From Mycolicibacterium austroafricanum (GTDB lineage: Bacteria > Actinomycetota > Actinomycetes > Mycobacteriales > Mycobacteriaceae), in contig NZ_HG964453.1 in NCBI RefSeq assembly GCF_000612725.1, positions 608,106-672,105 on the forward strand: 64,000 nt of DNA, read 5' to 3'. Shown one piece after another: positions 9,669-20,203 of this stretch; position 1 is the first letter of the stretch, and each line of letters starts with the position of its first letter. Made by a program: the position numbers and the translations under genes. The notes below the pieces were generated by a model. The model ran no database searches. It was not told the DNA's origin and worked only from the letters and a program-made list of their open reading frames with translations.

Positions 9669-10321
9669 CGGATGCGGTACCCGACGCCCGGCTCGGTCTC
9701 GACCACCGGCGGGTCCCCGAGTTTCCGGCGCAACATCATGATCGTGTAGCGCACCACGCCGGTGAACGGATCGATGTTCTCGTCCCACGCCTTCTCCAGC
9801 AGATGCTCGGCCGAGAGCACCCCGCCGTCGGCCGTGAGCAGTTCGATGAGCACAGCGAATTCCTTGCGGGACAGGGAAACCGGTCTCCCATCGCGGGTCA
9901 CCGTGCGGCGGTGGGTGTCCGCGCGGATACCTTGTCGCTCCAATACCGGAGGGGTGGCAGGGCGGGACCGCCGCCCCAGCGCCTGCACCCGGGCGACGAG
10001 TTCGGCGAACGCGAACGGTTTGATCAGATAGTCGTCGGCCCCCAGCTGCAGTCCCTCGACACGGTCGAGCACCGCGGCCGCGGCGGTCAGCATCAGGATC
10101 CGCGGGCCGCCGCCCGCCCCGACGAGCGACGCGCACACCTGATCACCGGGGACGGCGGGCAGGTCACGGTCGAGGACGACCACGTCGTACGCGTTGACCG
10201 CGGCGCGCTCCAGCGCGGATGCGCCGTCATAGACCACGTCGACGGCCATGGCGTGCCGACGCAGGCCGGTGGCCACCGCGTCGGCAAGGAGGCGTTCGTC
10301 CTCGACCACAAGAACCCGCAT
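9665..10321 (-). CDS. OmpR/PhoB-family response regulator
   Basis: The receiver domain begins MRVLVVEDERLLAD, with phospho-acceptor Asp51 (VVVLDRDLP) and conserved Lys101 (LIKPF). The C-terminal winged helix ends RYTIMMLRRKLGDPPVVETEPGVGYRIR, typical of PhoB/OmpR regulators. I chose ATG 10321 because receiver domains normally begin MRVLVVEDE; GTG 10336 would add five residues. Neither start has a good ribosome site, so the transcript may be leaderless. It pairs with the downstream histidine kinase. Target genes cannot be told from the sequence. Confidence 0.9.
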   Translation of the reverse strand: MRVLVVEDERLLADAVATGLRRHAMAVDVVYDGASALERAAVNAYDVVVLDRDLPAVPGDQVCASLVGAGGGPRILMLTAAAAVLDRVEGLQLGADDYLIKPFAFAELVARVQALGRRSRPATPPVLERQGIRADTHRRTVTRDGRPVSLSRKEFAVLIELLTADGGVLSAEHLLEKAWDENIDPFTGVVRYTIMMLRRKLGDPPVVETEPGVGYRIR

Positions 10322-10375
10322 CCGTCCATCGTGCACAGGAATGGTGTTTGCGCGCTGTGAGGCAGCAGCACGTGC

Positions 10376-10690
10376 TCAGCTGGGTTGGGGGACCGCCATG
10401 TCCATGTCGAACACCCGCGCGTGCAGCACCGTGCGGTTGCGCAACGCCGCCCGCACCGCGCGGTGCAGGCCGTCCTCCAGATACACGTTGCCCCGCCATT
10501 TGACCGCGTGCGGGAACAGGTCGCCGTAGAAGGTCGAGTCCTCGGACAGCAGCCGGTCCAGTGCCAGCACGGTGGTGGTCATGACGAGTTCGTCAAGCCG
10601 GATCTGCCGAGGCGGGATCTGAGCCCACTGCCGGTGCGACAGTCCGTGGTCAGGGTAGGGCCTGCCATCGCGAACCCCTTTGAAGATCAT
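10376..10690 (-). CDS. Conserved mycobacterial protein (Rv2375-like), ParB/Srx-like motif
   Basis: This 104-residue protein lies in the position of M. tuberculosis Rv2375, next to hrcA and facing away from it. ATG 10690 (MIFKGVRDGRPYPDHG) is chosen over 10723 because the protein then has the usual length. It contains RQIRLDELVMTTTVLALDRLL and YLEDGLHRAVRAALRN. The DG-H-R pattern resembles the ParB/sulfiredoxin-like fold, in which such a loop binds nucleotide. That assignment is inference; function is unknown. Confidence 0.7.
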   Translation of the reverse strand: MIFKGVRDGRPYPDHGLSHRQWAQIPPRQIRLDELVMTTTVLALDRLLSEDSTFYGDLFPHAVKWRGNVYLEDGLHRAVRAALRNRTVLHARVFDMDMAVPQPS

Positions 10691-10741
10691 CGACGCGCCT
10701 TCGCTGCCCGTTGCCCACCGCAATAGTCTGGTCTAGTCCGT

Positions 10742-10753
10742 CAGGTTAACCTG
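10742..10753. promoter_or_regulatory. Perfect 12-bp palindrome between divergent genes
   Basis: CAGGTTAACCTG lies between the divergent starts at 10690 (-) and 10859 (+), about 50 bases upstream of the minus-strand gene. It could be an operator. It contains AGGTTA/TAACCT half sites but lacks the central spacing of an IdeR iron box, and it does not resemble the CIRCE element bound by HrcA. Confidence 0.35.
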
Positions 10754-10791
10754 CCCGCGCCGACCGTGCCGCGTCTCGGTCCGCTGGGTCG

Positions 10792-10819
10792 GTGACATAC
10801 CCCGCGGTCACCGTAAAAT
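10792..10819 (+). promoter_or_regulatory. Candidate hrcA promoter
   Basis: GTGACA at 10792-10797 and TAAAAT at 10814-10819 are separated by 16 bases and lie 40 bases upstream of the hrcA start. They are close to the vegetative -35/-10 pattern. No CIRCE inverted repeat (TTAGCACTC/GAGTGCTAA) is visible here. Confidence 0.4.
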
Positions 10820-10858
10820 GAACGCGACCAGGACGTGTCTTCTTCAGGTGGGTGAACA

Positions 10859-11890
10859 ATGGGCAGCGCAGACGACCGTCGATTCGAGGTGCTCCGCGCG
10901 ATCGTCGCCGACTTCGTCGCCACGAAGGAGCCCATCGGCTCCAAAGCCATCGTGGAACGTCACAACCTCGGCGTCTCCAGCGCGACGGTGCGCAACGACA
11001 TGGCGGTACTGGAGGCCGAGGGCTACATCACACAACCGCACACCAGCTCAGGGCGGGTGCCGACGGAGAAGGGCTACCGCGAGTTCGTCGACCGACTCCA
11101 AGACGTCAAACCGATGTCCGGGGCCGAGCGACGCGCGATCCTGCAGTTCCTGGAGTCCGGCGTCGACCTCGACGACGTGTTGCGCCGCGCGGTGCGTCTG
11201 CTCGCCCAGCTCACCCGCCAGGTCGCGGTGGTCCAGTACCCGACCCTGACGACCTCGACGGTCCGCCGCCTCGAAGTGGTGGCCCTGACGCCGGCGCGGC
11301 TGCTGCTGGTCGTGATCACCGATACCGGGCGCGTGGACCAGCGGATCGTCGAACTCGGCGACGGCATCGACGACGGTCAGCTCGCGCAGTTGCGTGACAT
11401 GCTCGGCAGCGCGCTGGAGGGCAAGCCGTTGGCGGCCGCGTCGGTCGCGGTGTCGGACCTGGCGGTACACCTCAACGGTCAGGGCGGGCTCGCCGACGCG
11501 GTCGGCCGGTCGGCGACCGTCCTGGTGGAGACGCTGGTGGAGCACACCGAGGAGCGGCTGCTGCTCGGTGGGACCGCGAACCTGACACGCAATACCGCCG
11601 ACTTCGGCGGCTCGCTGCGCTCTGTGCTCGAGGCACTCGAGGAACAGGTCGTGGTGCTGCGCCTGCTGGCCAAGCAGCAGGAGGCGGGCAAGGTGACCGT
11701 GCGGATCGGTCACGAAACCGAGGCCGAGGAGATGGCGGGCACCTCGGTGATCAGCACGGCGTACGGCAGTGCAGGCAAGGTGTTCGGCGGCATGGGTGTG
11801 TTGGGTCCCACACGGATGGACTATCCGGGAACCATCGCGAACGTCGCCGCAGTTGCTCTCTATATTGGCGAGGTCTTAGGTAACCGCTGA
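10859..11890 (+). CDS. hrcA: Heat-inducible transcription repressor HrcA
   Basis: This 343-residue repressor of the groE/dnaK heat-shock genes binds CIRCE operators and is folded into active form by GroEL. The N-terminal winged helix is clear ([61 protein letters not shown]). A central GAF-like region and the C-terminal [29 protein letters not shown] follow, as in all HrcA proteins. ATG 10859 is preceded by AGGTGGG. The first gene of a likely hrcA-dnaJ2-rsmE operon, with dnaJ2 about 50 bases downstream. Confidence 0.96.
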   Translation: MGSADDRRFEVLRAIVADFVATKEPIGSKAIVERHNLGVSSATVRNDMAVLEAEGYITQPHTSSGRVPTEKGYREFVDRLQDVKPMSGAERRAILQFLESGVDLDDVLRRAVRLLAQLTRQVAVVQYPTLTTSTVRRLEVVALTPARLLLVVITDTGRVDQRIVELGDGIDDGQLAQLRDMLGSALEGKPLAAASVAVSDLAVHLNGQGGLADAVGRSATVLVETLVEHTEERLLLGGTANLTRNTADFGGSLRSVLEALEEQVVVLRLLAKQQEAGKVTVRIGHETEAEEMAGTSVISTAYGSAGKVFGGMGVLGPTRMDYPGTIANVAAVALYIGEVLGNR

Positions 11891-11941
11891 CCGCCGACCC
11901 CTCGGGGTTCAGGCGGATCGGTCGGGTGGGAAAGGTTGAGC

Positions 11942-13093
11942 GTGGCACGCGACTATTACGGGCTGCTCGGAGTGAGCAAGGGCGCGAGTGATTCGGAGAT
12001 CAAGCGCGCGTACCGCAAGCTTGCCCGAGAGCTTCATCCCGACGTCAATCCCGATGAGGGCGCGCAGGCGCGCTTCCAGGAGATCAGCGTCGCCTACGAG
12101 GTGCTCAATGATCCCGAGAAGCGGCGCATCGTCGACCTCGGCGGCGACCCGATGGAATCCGCGGCAGCGGGCGGTGGCGGCGGCTTCGCCGGCTTCGGCG
12201 GCCTGGGCGACGTCTTCGAGGCGTTCTTCGGTGGCGGCGCCACCTCCCGCGGCCCCGTCGGCCGGGTCCGGCCGGGCTCCGATTCGCTGCTGCGGATGCG
12301 ACTCGACCTGGAGGAGTGCGCCACCGGCGTGACGAAACAGGTCACCGTCGATACCGCGGTGCTGTGCGACCTGTGCCACGGCAAGGGCACCCACGGCGAC
12401 TCGACACCGGTCACCTGTGACACGTGCGGCGGGCGCGGAGAGATCCAGACGGTGCAGCGATCGCTGCTGGGTCAGGTCATGACGTCACGGCCGTGCCCGG
12501 TGTGCGGTGGGGTCGGCGAGGTGATCCCGAACCCGTGCAACCGGTGCTCCGGTGACGGCCGTGTGCGGGCCCGCCGCGAGATCAGCGTCAAGATCCCCGC
12601 AGGCGTCGGCGACGGCATGCGTGTGCGGCTGGCCGCGCAGGGCGAGGTCGGGCCGGGCGGCGGACCGGCGGGCGACCTCTATGTCGAGGTGCACGAGAAG
12701 CCGCACCCGGTGTTCGTCCGTGACGGCGACGACCTGCACTGCACGGTGTCGGTGCCGATGGTCGACGCCGCGCTGGGCACGACGGTCACCGTCGACGCGA
12801 TCCTCGACGGACCGACCGAGATCACCATCGCCGCCGGCACCCAACCCGGCGCCGTGACCACCCTGCGCGGGCACGGGATGCCGCATCTGCGTTCGGGCGT
12901 GCGCGGCGATCTGCACGCCCACATCGACGTCGTGGTGCCGTCCCGGCTGGACCATGAAGACATCGAGTTGCTGAGGACGTTCAAGGAACGCTCCAAGGAC
13001 ACCGCCGAAGTGCGGTCCGCCCAGGGCGGCAACGGGTCGTCGCACGGCGGCGGCCTCTTCTCCCGGCTGCGCGAGACGTTCACCGGTCGCTAG
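11942..13093 (+). CDS. dnaJ2: Chaperone DnaJ2 (type I Hsp40)
   Basis: This 383-residue co-chaperone stimulates DnaK ATPase. It has a J domain with His-Pro-Asp at residues 32-34 (LHPDVNP), a G/F-rich linker ([27 protein letters not shown]), four zinc-binding repeats ([32 protein letters not shown] at about 142-210) and C-terminal substrate-binding domains. GTG 11942 is chosen over TTG 11936 because GGGAAAGG lies at proper distance and the protein then begins [10 protein letters not shown] as in the family. The hrcA linkage is typical of Actinobacteria. Confidence 0.95.
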   Translation: MARDYYGLLGVSKGASDSEIKRAYRKLARELHPDVNPDEGAQARFQEISVAYEVLNDPEKRRIVDLGGDPMESAAAGGGGGFAGFGGLGDVFEAFFGGGATSRGPVGRVRPGSDSLLRMRLDLEECATGVTKQVTVDTAVLCDLCHGKGTHGDSTPVTCDTCGGRGEIQTVQRSLLGQVMTSRPCPVCGGVGEVIPNPCNRCSGDGRVRARREISVKIPAGVGDGMRVRLAAQGEVGPGGGPAGDLYVEVHEKPHPVFVRDGDDLHCTVSVPMVDAALGTTVTVDAILDGPTEITIAAGTQPGAVTTLRGHGMPHLRSGVRGDLHAHIDVVVPSRLDHEDIELLRTFKERSKDTAEVRSAQGGNGSSHGGGLFSRLRETFTGR

Positions 13094-13111
13094 CGCGGCT
13101 CTACCGTCCCG

Positions 13112-13852
13112 ATGCGCAGTCTCTTCTACGTCGACGTCGTCCCCGCCCCAGGCGATCTCGCCGTCGTCGACGGTGAGGAGGGACACCACGCGGCCACCGT
13201 GTGCCGGACCCGCCCGGGCGAGGAGCTCGACCTCGCCGACGGCGCCGGAACCGTCGCGCACTGTGTCGTCGAGGACGTCGCCAAAGGCCGGCTGACGGCC
13301 CGCGTGCAGGACCGCCACCTCGTCGCGCCGCCACGACCGACCGTCACCGTCGTGCAGGCCCTGCCCAAATCGGAGCGCTCGGAACTGGCGGTCGAGCTGG
13401 CCACCGAGGCGGGCGCGGACGCGTTCGTCGCCTGGCAGGCGTCGCGCTGTGTGGCTCGCTGGGACGGTGCGGCCAAGGTGGACAAGGGGTTGCGGCGGTG
13501 GCGTGCGGTGGCGCGCTCGGCTGCCCGTCAGTCGCGGCGTCCCTTCATCCCCGATGTCGACGGTGTCGTGTCCACCCGCGACCTGGTCGAGTCGACGCGG
13601 TGCGCGGAGCCCGGCACGGTGCTGGTGCTGCACGAGTCCGTGACCCGGCCCCTGGCCGACGCGGCAGTGGGGCAGAACGATCCGTTGACCCTGATCGTCG
13701 GCCCGGAGGGAGGCGTCGCCGACGACGAACTGGCGGCACTCATCGACGCCGGCGCCGTGGCGGTCCGGCTCGGCCCCTCCGTGCTGCGCACGTCGACGGC
13801 CGCGGCGGTGGCACTTGGCGCACTGGGCGTGCTGACCTCCCGCTGGTCATAA
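13112..13852 (+). CDS. rsmE: 16S rRNA (uracil-1498-N3) methyltransferase RsmE
   Basis: This 246-residue SPOUT-class enzyme methylates U1498 in the decoding region of 16S rRNA. Visible landmarks are [11 protein letters not shown], the [28 protein letters not shown]-like segment, the [20 protein letters not shown] knot entry, and the SAM-binding end [14 protein letters not shown]...[20 protein letters not shown]. It lies 18 bases after dnaJ2, so it is probably the third gene of that operon. Confidence 0.95.
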   Translation: MRSLFYVDVVPAPGDLAVVDGEEGHHAATVCRTRPGEELDLADGAGTVAHCVVEDVAKGRLTARVQDRHLVAPPRPTVTVVQALPKSERSELAVELATEAGADAFVAWQASRCVARWDGAAKVDKGLRRWRAVARSAARQSRRPFIPDVDGVVSTRDLVESTRCAEPGTVLVLHESVTRPLADAAVGQNDPLTLIVGPEGGVADDELAALIDAGAVAVRLGPSVLRTSTAAAVALGALGVLTSRWS

Positions 13853-13882
13853 CCCGGGGGTAGCAGCCCCGCGAGGGAGTAG

Positions 13883-13901
13883 ATAGGTTAGCCTTCCCTT
13901 T
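13883..13901 (+). promoter_or_regulatory. IdeR-like iron box upstream of mmpS/mmpL
   Basis: ATAGGTTAGCCTTCCCTTT matches 12 of 19 positions of the IdeR consensus TTAGGTTAGGCTAACCTAA, with a strong left half (TAGGTTAG) and a weak right half. It lies 49-79 bases upstream of the mmpS start, a normal place for an iron-repressed promoter. Siderophore-exporting mmpS4/mmpL4 in M. tuberculosis is IdeR-controlled, which supports the reading. Confidence 0.55.
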
Positions 13902-13936
13902 CAGAAGTGCAGGAAGCCCGAGGGCTGCGCCGAGTT

Positions 13937-13943
13937 AGAAGGA
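13937..13943 (+). promoter_or_regulatory. Shine-Dalgarno AGAAGGA of mmpS, spaced for an ATT start
   Basis: AGAAGGA lies six bases before an in-frame ATT at 13950 but 18 bases before the first GTG at 13962. This is the only good ribosome site near the gene, so it raises the possibility that translation starts at the rare codon ATT. Confidence 0.5.
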
Positions 13944-13961
13944 CTCCCGATTCTCACCCGT

Positions 13962-14381
13962 GTGACCCGAGCGTGGATACCGCTCGTCTTGGTGCTCGTG
14001 CTCGTCGTCGGCGGCCTTGCGGTGTGGCGGATCCGCAACATCTTCGGCTCCCACCAACTGCCGACCTATGCGGGAAGCATGTCCGAGGATTCCAACAAGT
14101 CCGACCCCAAGATCGTGCGCTACGAGATCTTCGGTGATCCAGGGGCCACCGCGGACATCAACTACATCGACGACGAGGGCGACCCCAACCAGATCGTCGG
14201 CGCCACCCTGCCCTGGTCGATCGAGGTCGAGACGAACTCGCCCGCCATGGTCGGAAACGTTGTGGCGCAAGGTGACAGCGACTTCATCGGATGCCGGATC
14301 TCCGCCGACGGCGTCGTCAAGGACGAACGCACCGCCCACAACGTCAGCGCCTACGTCTACTGCTTCACCAAGTCCGCATGA
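13962..14381 (+). CDS. MmpS-family membrane protein (siderophore-export type)
   Basis: This is a protein of about 139 residues with one N-terminal membrane helix ([21 protein letters not shown]) and a periplasmic beta domain. It contains [51 protein letters not shown] and a final [10 protein letters not shown], all typical of MmpS4/MmpS5. MmpS proteins partner with MmpL transporters. GTG 13962 is given as the conventional start; ATT 13950 fits the ribosome site better (adds ILTR). It overlaps mmpL as ATGA and follows an IdeR-like box, so iron-regulated siderophore export is the best guess. Confidence 0.9.
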   Translation: MTRAWIPLVLVLVLVVGGLAVWRIRNIFGSHQLPTYAGSMSEDSNKSDPKIVRYEIFGDPGATADINYIDDEGDPNQIVGATLPWSIEVETNSPAMVGNVVAQGDSDFIGCRISADGVVKDERTAHNVSAYVYCFTKSA

Positions 14382-17212
14382 GAGCGCACGCCGACAGGGA
14401 CCTGCGGGACCCCACTCCCGTCGCGCGCTGGATCCGGCGCCTGGCGATCCCGATCATCCTCGGGTGGGTGCTGCTGGTCGCGGCGCTGAACCTGCTGGTG
14501 CCCCAGTTGGAGGTGGTGGCCGCCCAGAACGCGGTGTCGATGAGCCCGAGCGACGCGCCTGCGATGCAGGCGATGTCCGACATGGGCCGGCTGTTCGGTG
14601 AATCGGACTCCGACTCCATCGCGATGGTGGTGCTCGAAGGCGAGCAGCCGCTCGGCGACGACGCGCACGCGTATTACGACCAGCTCATCGAGAAGCTCGA
14701 GGCCGCACCGGATCACGTCCGCAACATCCAGGACATGTGGGGCGACCCGCTGACCGAGGCCGCCGCGCAGAGTACCGACGGTCACGCCGCCTACGTCGCA
14801 CTGAACCTGGCCGGGAACATGGGCGAGACGAAGTCCAACGAGTCGGTCGCGGCCGTGCGCGACATCGTCGCCGACTCGCCCCCGCCGCCGGGGGTTCAGG
14901 TGCACGTGACCGGGCCGGCTGCGCTGACCGCCGACGTCAACATCGCCGGTGAGAGCAGCATGGCGTTGATCCTGCTGGTCACGTTCGTGGTGATCATCGT
15001 GCTTCTGCTGTTCTTCTACCGCTCGATCACCACCGTGGTGCTGCTGCTGATCATGGTCGGCGTCCAGATGTCGGTGGCGCGCGGTGTGGTGGCGGCGCTG
15101 GGGCACTTCCAGGTCATCGGGCTGTCCACGTTCGCGGTGAACCTGCTGATCTCACTTGCCGTCGCCGCCGGCACCGACTACGCGATCTTCCTGGTCGGCC
15201 GCTATCAGGAAGCCCGTGCGTCGGGCGCCGACCCCGAAGCCGCCTACTACGAGATGTTCGGTGGCACCGCGCACGTGGTGCTCGGTTCCGGCCTGACCAT
15301 CGCCGGGGCCATGTACTGCCTGTCGTTCGCCCGGATGCCGTACTTCCAGAGCATGGGGGTGCCGTGTGCGGTCGGCATCCTCGCCGGGGTGGCCGTCGCG
15401 CTCACGCTGGGGCCGGCGATCGTCACCGTGGGCAGCCGTTTCGGCCTGCTCGAACCCAAACGCGCGATGCGGATCCGGGCGTGGCGGCGGGTCGGTGCGA
15501 CCGTGGTGCGCTGGCCCGGGCCCATCCTGGTGGCATCGTTGGCGCTGGCATTGATCGGGCTGGCCGCGCTGCCCGGCTATAAGACCAGCTACGACGACAC
15601 CCGCTACATCCCGGAGTCCATCCCGGCCAACGCGGGCCTGCAGGCGGCCACCAAATACTTCTCGCTGTCGCGGATGAGCCCGGAGGTGCTCATCGTCGAG
15701 GCCGACCGCGACCTGCGCAACTCGTCGGACTTCCTGATCCTCGACCGGCTCGCCAAGCGCGTTTTCAACGTCGAAGGGGTGGCACGCGTGCAGGCGCCGA
15801 GCCGGCCCGACGGCGCGCCCATCGCGCACACGTCGATCCCGTTCCTGATCAGCATGCAGGGCGTCGGTCAGCAGCAGAACATGAAGCTGATGAAGGACCG
15901 CATCGCCGACATGCGGGTTCAGGCCGACGACATCGGCGAGACGATCGCGACGATGAAGACGATGTACGGGCTGATGACGAAGTTCTCGAACATCACCACC
16001 GTGATGATCGACGACATGACCGAGATGCGCGACACCGTGCACCAGATCCGGGACATGGTGGCGACCTTCGACGACCAGTTCCGGCCGATCCGAAACTACT
16101 TCTACTGGGAACCGCACTGCTACAACATTCCGCTGTGCTGGTCCTTTCGGTCGCTGTTCGACTCGATGGACGGAATCAGCGTCATGACCGACACCTTCGA
16201 CAAGGCCGTCGCGAACATGGACGAGATGAAGGCGCTGCTGCCGCAGATGCTGGCGACGTTCCCGCCCATGATCGAGACCATGGAGAGCATGCGTCAGATG
16301 ATGCTGACGACCTACGCCACCATGGGCGGCTTCTACGACCAGATGGACGAGTTGACCCGCGATTCCACCGAGATGGGCAAGGCGTTCGACGCCGCGAAGA
16401 ACGACGACTCGTTCTATCTGCCGCCCGAGGTGTTCGAGAACGAGGACTTCAAGCGGGCGATGGAGAGCTTCTTCTCGCCCGACGGCAAGACCGTGCGGAT
16501 GCTGATCGCCCACCGGGGCAATCCGACCACCGAAGAGGCGCTGCAGCGCGTCGAGCCGATCAAGATCGCGGCGATCGAGGCGCTCAAGGGCACCCCGCTG
16601 GAGAATGCCGAGATCCAGCTCGGCGGCACCGCCGCGACGTTCAAGGACATGTCCGACGGATCACGCTATGACCTGCTGATCGCGGTGATCTCGGCGCTGT
16701 GTCTGGTGCTGATGATCATGCTGGTGCTGACTCGCAGCCTGGTCGCCGCGCTGGTGATCGTCGGGACCGTGACGCTGTCGCTGGGCGCGTCGTTCGGGAT
16801 ATCCATCCTGATCTGGCAGCACATCGTCGGTATCGAACTGCATTGGATGGTGCTGGCGCTGTCGATCATCGCGCTGATCGCGGTCGGTTCGGACTACAAC
16901 CTGCTGCTGGTGTCCCGGTTCAAGGAGGAGATCCCGGCCGGCATCAAGACCGGCATCATCCGGGCGATCGGCGGCACCGGCAGCGTGGTGACCGTCGCGG
17001 GCGTGGTCTTCGCGCTGACGATGGCCTCGATGGTGGTCAGCGACCTGCGGGTGATGGCGCAGGTCGGGACGACGATCGGGCTCGGGCTGCTGTTCGACAC
17101 GTTCATCGTGCGCGCGTTCATGATGCCGGCCATCGCGACCCTGCTGGGCCGCTGGTTCTGGTGGCCGCTGGTGGTGCGGTCGCGGCCACTGCGGCTGCCG
17201 CCCCGCACATAA
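14378..17212 (+). CDS. MmpL-family RND transporter (MmpL4/5-like)
   Basis: This 944-residue inner-membrane transporter is of the RND superfamily. It has an N-terminal helix ([20 protein letters not shown]), a periplasmic domain, a bundle of helices with the proton-relay region ([25 protein letters not shown]), a second long periplasmic part, and a second bundle with the matching motif [21 protein letters not shown]. The second periplasmic part holds a Met-rich coiled-coil hairpin (about 520-690, e.g. [22 protein letters not shown]). That hairpin marks MmpL4/5 siderophore exporters. ATG 14378 overlaps the mmpS stop. Position near mbt genes supports mycobactin export. Confidence 0.92.
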   Translation: MRAHADRDLRDPTPVARWIRRLAIPIILGWVLLVAALNLLVPQLEVVAAQNAVSMSPSDAPAMQAMSDMGRLFGESDSDSIAMVVLEGEQPLGDDAHAYYDQLIEKLEAAPDHVRNIQDMWGDPLTEAAAQSTDGHAAYVALNLAGNMGETKSNESVAAVRDIVADSPPPPGVQVHVTGPAALTADVNIAGESSMALILLVTFVVIIVLLLFFYRSITTVVLLLIMVGVQMSVARGVVAALGHFQVIGLSTFAVNLLISLAVAAGTDYAIFLVGRYQEARASGADPEAAYYEMFGGTAHVVLGSGLTIAGAMYCLSFARMPYFQSMGVPCAVGILAGVAVALTLGPAIVTVGSRFGLLEPKRAMRIRAWRRVGATVVRWPGPILVASLALALIGLAALPGYKTSYDDTRYIPESIPANAGLQAATKYFSLSRMSPEVLIVEADRDLRNSSDFLILDRLAKRVFNVEGVARVQAPSRPDGAPIAHTSIPFLISMQGVGQQQNMKLMKDRIADMRVQADDIGETIATMKTMYGLMTKFSNITTVMIDDMTEMRDTVHQIRDMVATFDDQFRPIRNYFYWEPHCYNIPLCWSFRSLFDSMDGISVMTDTFDKAVANMDEMKALLPQMLATFPPMIETMESMRQMMLTTYATMGGFYDQMDELTRDSTEMGKAFDAAKNDDSFYLPPEVFENEDFKRAMESFFSPDGKTVRMLIAHRGNPTTEEALQRVEPIKIAAIEALKGTPLENAEIQLGGTAATFKDMSDGSRYDLLIAVISALCLVLMIMLVLTRSLVAALVIVGTVTLSLGASFGISILIWQHIVGIELHWMVLALSIIALIAVGSDYNLLLVSRFKEEIPAGIKTGIIRAIGGTGSVVTVAGVVFALTMASMVVSDLRVMAQVGTTIGLGLLFDTFIVRAFMMPAIATLLGRWFWWPLVVRSRPLRLPPRT

Positions 17213-17289
17213 GCATTGGGTCGTCGCGGTGGGCCGGGCTAAACTGGGGTTTCCGGTACACGACCCAGGAAGCAGGCAGAAAACCACAC

Positions 17290-18345
17290 GTGGCGCCCCG
17301 TGAGAACGCAGGCTCGGACGCATCGGCAGCATCCTCTGAACCGCTGGTCCGCAGCACGATCACAGTTCCGCCCGAATACGTCATGGGCCTCCTGGGATCC
17401 TCCGACGAGAATCTGCGCGAACTCGAACAACTGCTCGCCGCCGACATCCACGCCCGCGGCAACGAGATCACTGTCTCCGGTGAACATGCCGACGTCGCGC
17501 TGGCCGATCGGGCCATCTCCGAGCTGATCGAGGTGGTGGGCAGCGGTCAACGGCTGACCCCGGACGCGGTGCGGCACAGCGTCGCGATGCTGACCGGTGC
17601 CGACGACGAGTCACCCGCCGAGGTCCTGACCCTGGACATCCTGTCGCGGCGCGGCAAGACGATCCGGCCCAAGACACTGAACCAGAAGCGTTACGTCGAC
17701 GCGATCGACGCCAAGACCATCGTGTTCGGCATCGGCCCGGCCGGCACCGGCAAGACCTACCTGGCGATGGCCAAGGCGGTAAGCGCGCTGCAGGCCAAGC
17801 AGGTCAGCCGCATCATCCTGACCCGCCCCGCGGTGGAAGCCGGTGAGCGCCTTGGCTTCCTGCCCGGCACGCTGTACGAGAAGATCGATCCGTACCTGCG
17901 CCCACTCTACGACGCACTGCACGACATGATGGACCCCGAGCTGATCCCGAAGTTGATGACCGCCGGGGTGATCGAGGTTGCGCCGCTGGCATTTATGCGG
18001 GGCAGGACGTTGAACGATGCGTTCATCATCCTCGACGAGGCGCAGAACACCACCGCAGAGCAGATGAAGATGTTCCTGACCCGTCTCGGCTTCGGCTCGA
18101 AAATTGTTGTGACAGGCGATATCACCCAGGTCGACCTGCCCGGGGGAGCGGCGTCCGGGCTGCGGGCCGCGATGCGGATCCTCGACGGTATCGACGACAT
18201 CCACTTCGCCGAACTCACCAGCGCCGACGTCGTGCGCCACCGACTGGTGTCCGAAATCGTGGACGCCTACGCGAAAGCCGAAGAACCCACCTTGATGAAC
18301 CGGGCGCAGCGCCGCTCGTCCGGTTCGGGACGTCCACGGCGGTAA
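17290..18345 (+). CDS. phoH: PhoH-family ATPase
   Basis: This 351-residue protein has an N-terminal KH-like segment ([24 protein letters not shown]) and an ATPase core with Walker [13 protein letters not shown] near residue 148 and Walker [12 protein letters not shown] near 245. The family is linked to RNA handling and is usually next to ybeY, as here (8 bases downstream). GTG 17290 is chosen because it gives the length of M. tuberculosis PhoH1; the frame stays open far upstream only by chance. A purine-rich AGGAAGCAGG lies upstream. Confidence 0.93.
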   Translation: MAPRENAGSDASAASSEPLVRSTITVPPEYVMGLLGSSDENLRELEQLLAADIHARGNEITVSGEHADVALADRAISELIEVVGSGQRLTPDAVRHSVAMLTGADDESPAEVLTLDILSRRGKTIRPKTLNQKRYVDAIDAKTIVFGIGPAGTGKTYLAMAKAVSALQAKQVSRIILTRPAVEAGERLGFLPGTLYEKIDPYLRPLYDALHDMMDPELIPKLMTAGVIEVAPLAFMRGRTLNDAFIILDEAQNTTAEQMKMFLTRLGFGSKIVVTGDITQVDLPGGAASGLRAAMRILDGIDDIHFAELTSADVVRHRLVSEIVDAYAKAEEPTLMNRAQRRSSGSGRPRR

Positions 18346-18353
18346 CGATTTCC

Positions 18354-18908
18354 ATGACTATCGAGGTGTCCAACGAGTCGGGTATCGACGTATCCGAAGA
18401 GGAACTGATCAGCGTCGCCCGGTTCGTCATCGGCAAGATGGACGTCAACCCCGCCGCCGAGCTGTCCATGCTGCTGCTCGACACAGCGGCGATGGCCGAT
18501 CTGCACATGCGCTGGATGGACCTGCCGGGCCCGACCGACGTGATGAGCTTTCCGATGGACGAGCTGGAGCCCGGCGGGCGCCCCGACGCTCCCGAGCCGG
18601 GGCCGTCGATGCTGGGCGACATCGTGCTGTGCCCGGAGTTCGCGGCCAAGCAGGCTGCCGACGCCGGACACACGCTGGGGCAGGAGCTGGCGTTGCTCAC
18701 GGTGCACGGCGTGCTGCACCTGCTCGGTTACGATCATGCCGAACCCGACGAGGAAAAAGAGATGTTCGCGTTGCAGCGCGAGCTGCTCGAAGAGTGGGTC
18801 GCCGACCAGGTCCAGGCGTACCACCAGGACCGGCAGAGCCAGAAGGATCAACGGCTGCTGGACAAGTCGCGATATTTCGATGAACTGAACCACGGCGACA
18901 CTCCGTGA
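18354..18908 (+). CDS. ybeY: Endoribonuclease YbeY (rRNA maturation)
   Basis: This 184-residue metallo-RNase is involved in 16S rRNA 3' processing and ribosome quality control. The zinc motif [11 protein letters not shown] (HxxxHxxxxxH) is complete at about residue 117. The upstream [11 protein letters not shown]...[11 protein letters not shown] is the conserved core. It sits in the phoH-ybeY-corC-era order seen in most bacteria. Its TGA overlaps the GTG of the next gene. Confidence 0.96.
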   Translation: MTIEVSNESGIDVSEEELISVARFVIGKMDVNPAAELSMLLLDTAAMADLHMRWMDLPGPTDVMSFPMDELEPGGRPDAPEPGPSMLGDIVLCPEFAAKQAADAGHTLGQELALLTVHGVLHLLGYDHAEPDEEKEMFALQRELLEEWVADQVQAYHQDRQSQKDQRLLDKSRYFDELNHGDTP

Positions 18909-20203
18909 GTCCGGTCGGTCAACTGATCAGCGCCATCGTGCTGATCTTTTTCGGCGGGGTGTTCGCCGCCATCGACGCGGCGCTGAGCACGGTGTCGATG
19001 GCCCGCGTCGAGGAACTGGTCCGCGAGGAACGGCCGGGAGCGGTGCGCCTGGCCCGGGTCATGGTGGAGCGGCCCCGCTACATCAACCTCATTGTGCTGC
19101 TTCGTATCACATGCGAGGTGAGCGCGACGGTGCTGCTGGCCGCGTTCCTCGACGGAACCCTGGGCGTGACCTGGGGGCTGGTCGCTGCCGCGGCGGTCAT
19201 GGCGGTGGTCAGCTTCGTCGCCATCGGTGTCGGGCCGCGCACGCTGGGCAGGCAGAACGCCTACACCATCGCGCTGGTGACAGCGCTTCCACTGCAAGCC
19301 ATTTCGGTGCTCCTGCTGCCGGTCAGCCGGCTGCTGGTGTTGATCGGTAATGCGCTGACACCCGGTCGCGGATTCCGCAACGGGCCGTTCGCGTCTGAGA
19401 TCGAGCTGCGGGAGGTCGTTGATCTCGCCCAGCAGCGCGGCGTGGTGGCCGATGACGAACGACGGATGATCCAGTCGGTGTTCGAACTCGGGGACACACC
19501 CGCCCGCGAGGTCATGGTCCCGCGCACCGAGATGGTGTGGATCGAGTACGACAAGACCGCCGGGCAGGCCACCTCCCTGGCGGTGCGCAGCGGGCACTCC
19601 CGGATCCCGGTGGTCGGGGAGAACGTCGACGACATCGTCGGGGTGGTGTACCTCAAGGACCTCGTCCAGCGCACCTACTACTCGAGCAACCAGGGCCGTG
19701 ACACCTCGGTGTCCGACGTGATGCGCAAGCCCACGTTCGTGCCCGACTCCAAGCCGCTGGACGCGCTGCTGCGTGACATGCAGCGCGACCGGGTTCACAT
19801 GGTGCTGCTGGTCGACGAATACGGCGCGATCGCCGGGCTCGTCACGATCGAAGACGTGCTGGAGGAGATCGTCGGCGAGATCGCCGACGAGTACGACACC
19901 GACGAGGTGGCCCCCGTCGAGGACCTGGGCGATCAGCAGTACCGGGTGTCGGCACGGCTGTCGATCGAAGATCTCGGCGAGCTCTACGGCATTGATTTCG
20001 AGGAGGACCTCGACGTCGACACCGTCGGTGGGCTGGTCGCCCTGGAGCTGGGGCGCGTCCCGCTGCCCGGGGCCGAGGTGACCTGGGACGGACTGCGGTT
20101 GCGGGCCGAGGGGGGACCGGACCCGCGCGGCCGCGTGCGGATCGGCACCGTGCTGGTCAGCCCCGTCGAGCCGGCGCCCGACACTGCGGAAGGACACGAA
20201 TGA
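18905..20203 (+). CDS. CorC/HlyC-type membrane protein with CBS pair
   Basis: This 432-residue protein has an N-terminal DUF21 membrane domain with about four helices ([39 protein letters not shown] and others). It then has the linker [30 protein letters not shown], two CBS motifs (about 200-320) that bind adenosine nucleotides, and a C-terminal CorC_HlyC domain ([20 protein letters not shown]). The family is implicated in Mg2+/Co2+ extrusion. GTG 18905 overlaps the ybeY stop, and the stop overlaps the next ATG. Confidence 0.92.
   Translation: MSPVGQLISAIVLIFFGGVFAAIDAALSTVSMARVEELVREERPGAVRLARVMVERPRYINLIVLLRITCEVSATVLLAAFLDGTLGVTWGLVAAAAVMAVVSFVAIGVGPRTLGRQNAYTIALVTALPLQAISVLLLPVSRLLVLIGNALTPGRGFRNGPFASEIELREVVDLAQQRGVVADDERRMIQSVFELGDTPAREVMVPRTEMVWIEYDKTAGQATSLAVRSGHSRIPVVGENVDDIVGVVYLKDLVQRTYYSSNQGRDTSVSDVMRKPTFVPDSKPLDALLRDMQRDRVHMVLLVDEYGAIAGLVTIEDVLEEIVGEIADEYDTDEVAPVEDLGDQQYRVSARLSIEDLGELYGIDFEEDLDVDTVGGLVALELGRVPLPGAEVTWDGLRLRAEGGPDPRGRVRIGTVLVSPVEPAPDTAEGHE

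Noticed and set aside
10700-10858. CIRCE element at hrcA
   Set aside because: No TTAGCACTC/GAGTGCTAA pair is visible in the divergent gap.
15152-16513. 453-residue open frame antisense to mmpL
   Set aside because: His/Arg/Val-rich mirror composition and full overlap with the unmistakable MmpL.
16699-17289. Upstream extension of the phoH frame inside mmpL
   Set aside because: The extension is the out-of-frame shadow of the mmpL 3' end; PhoH family length fits the GTG at 17290.
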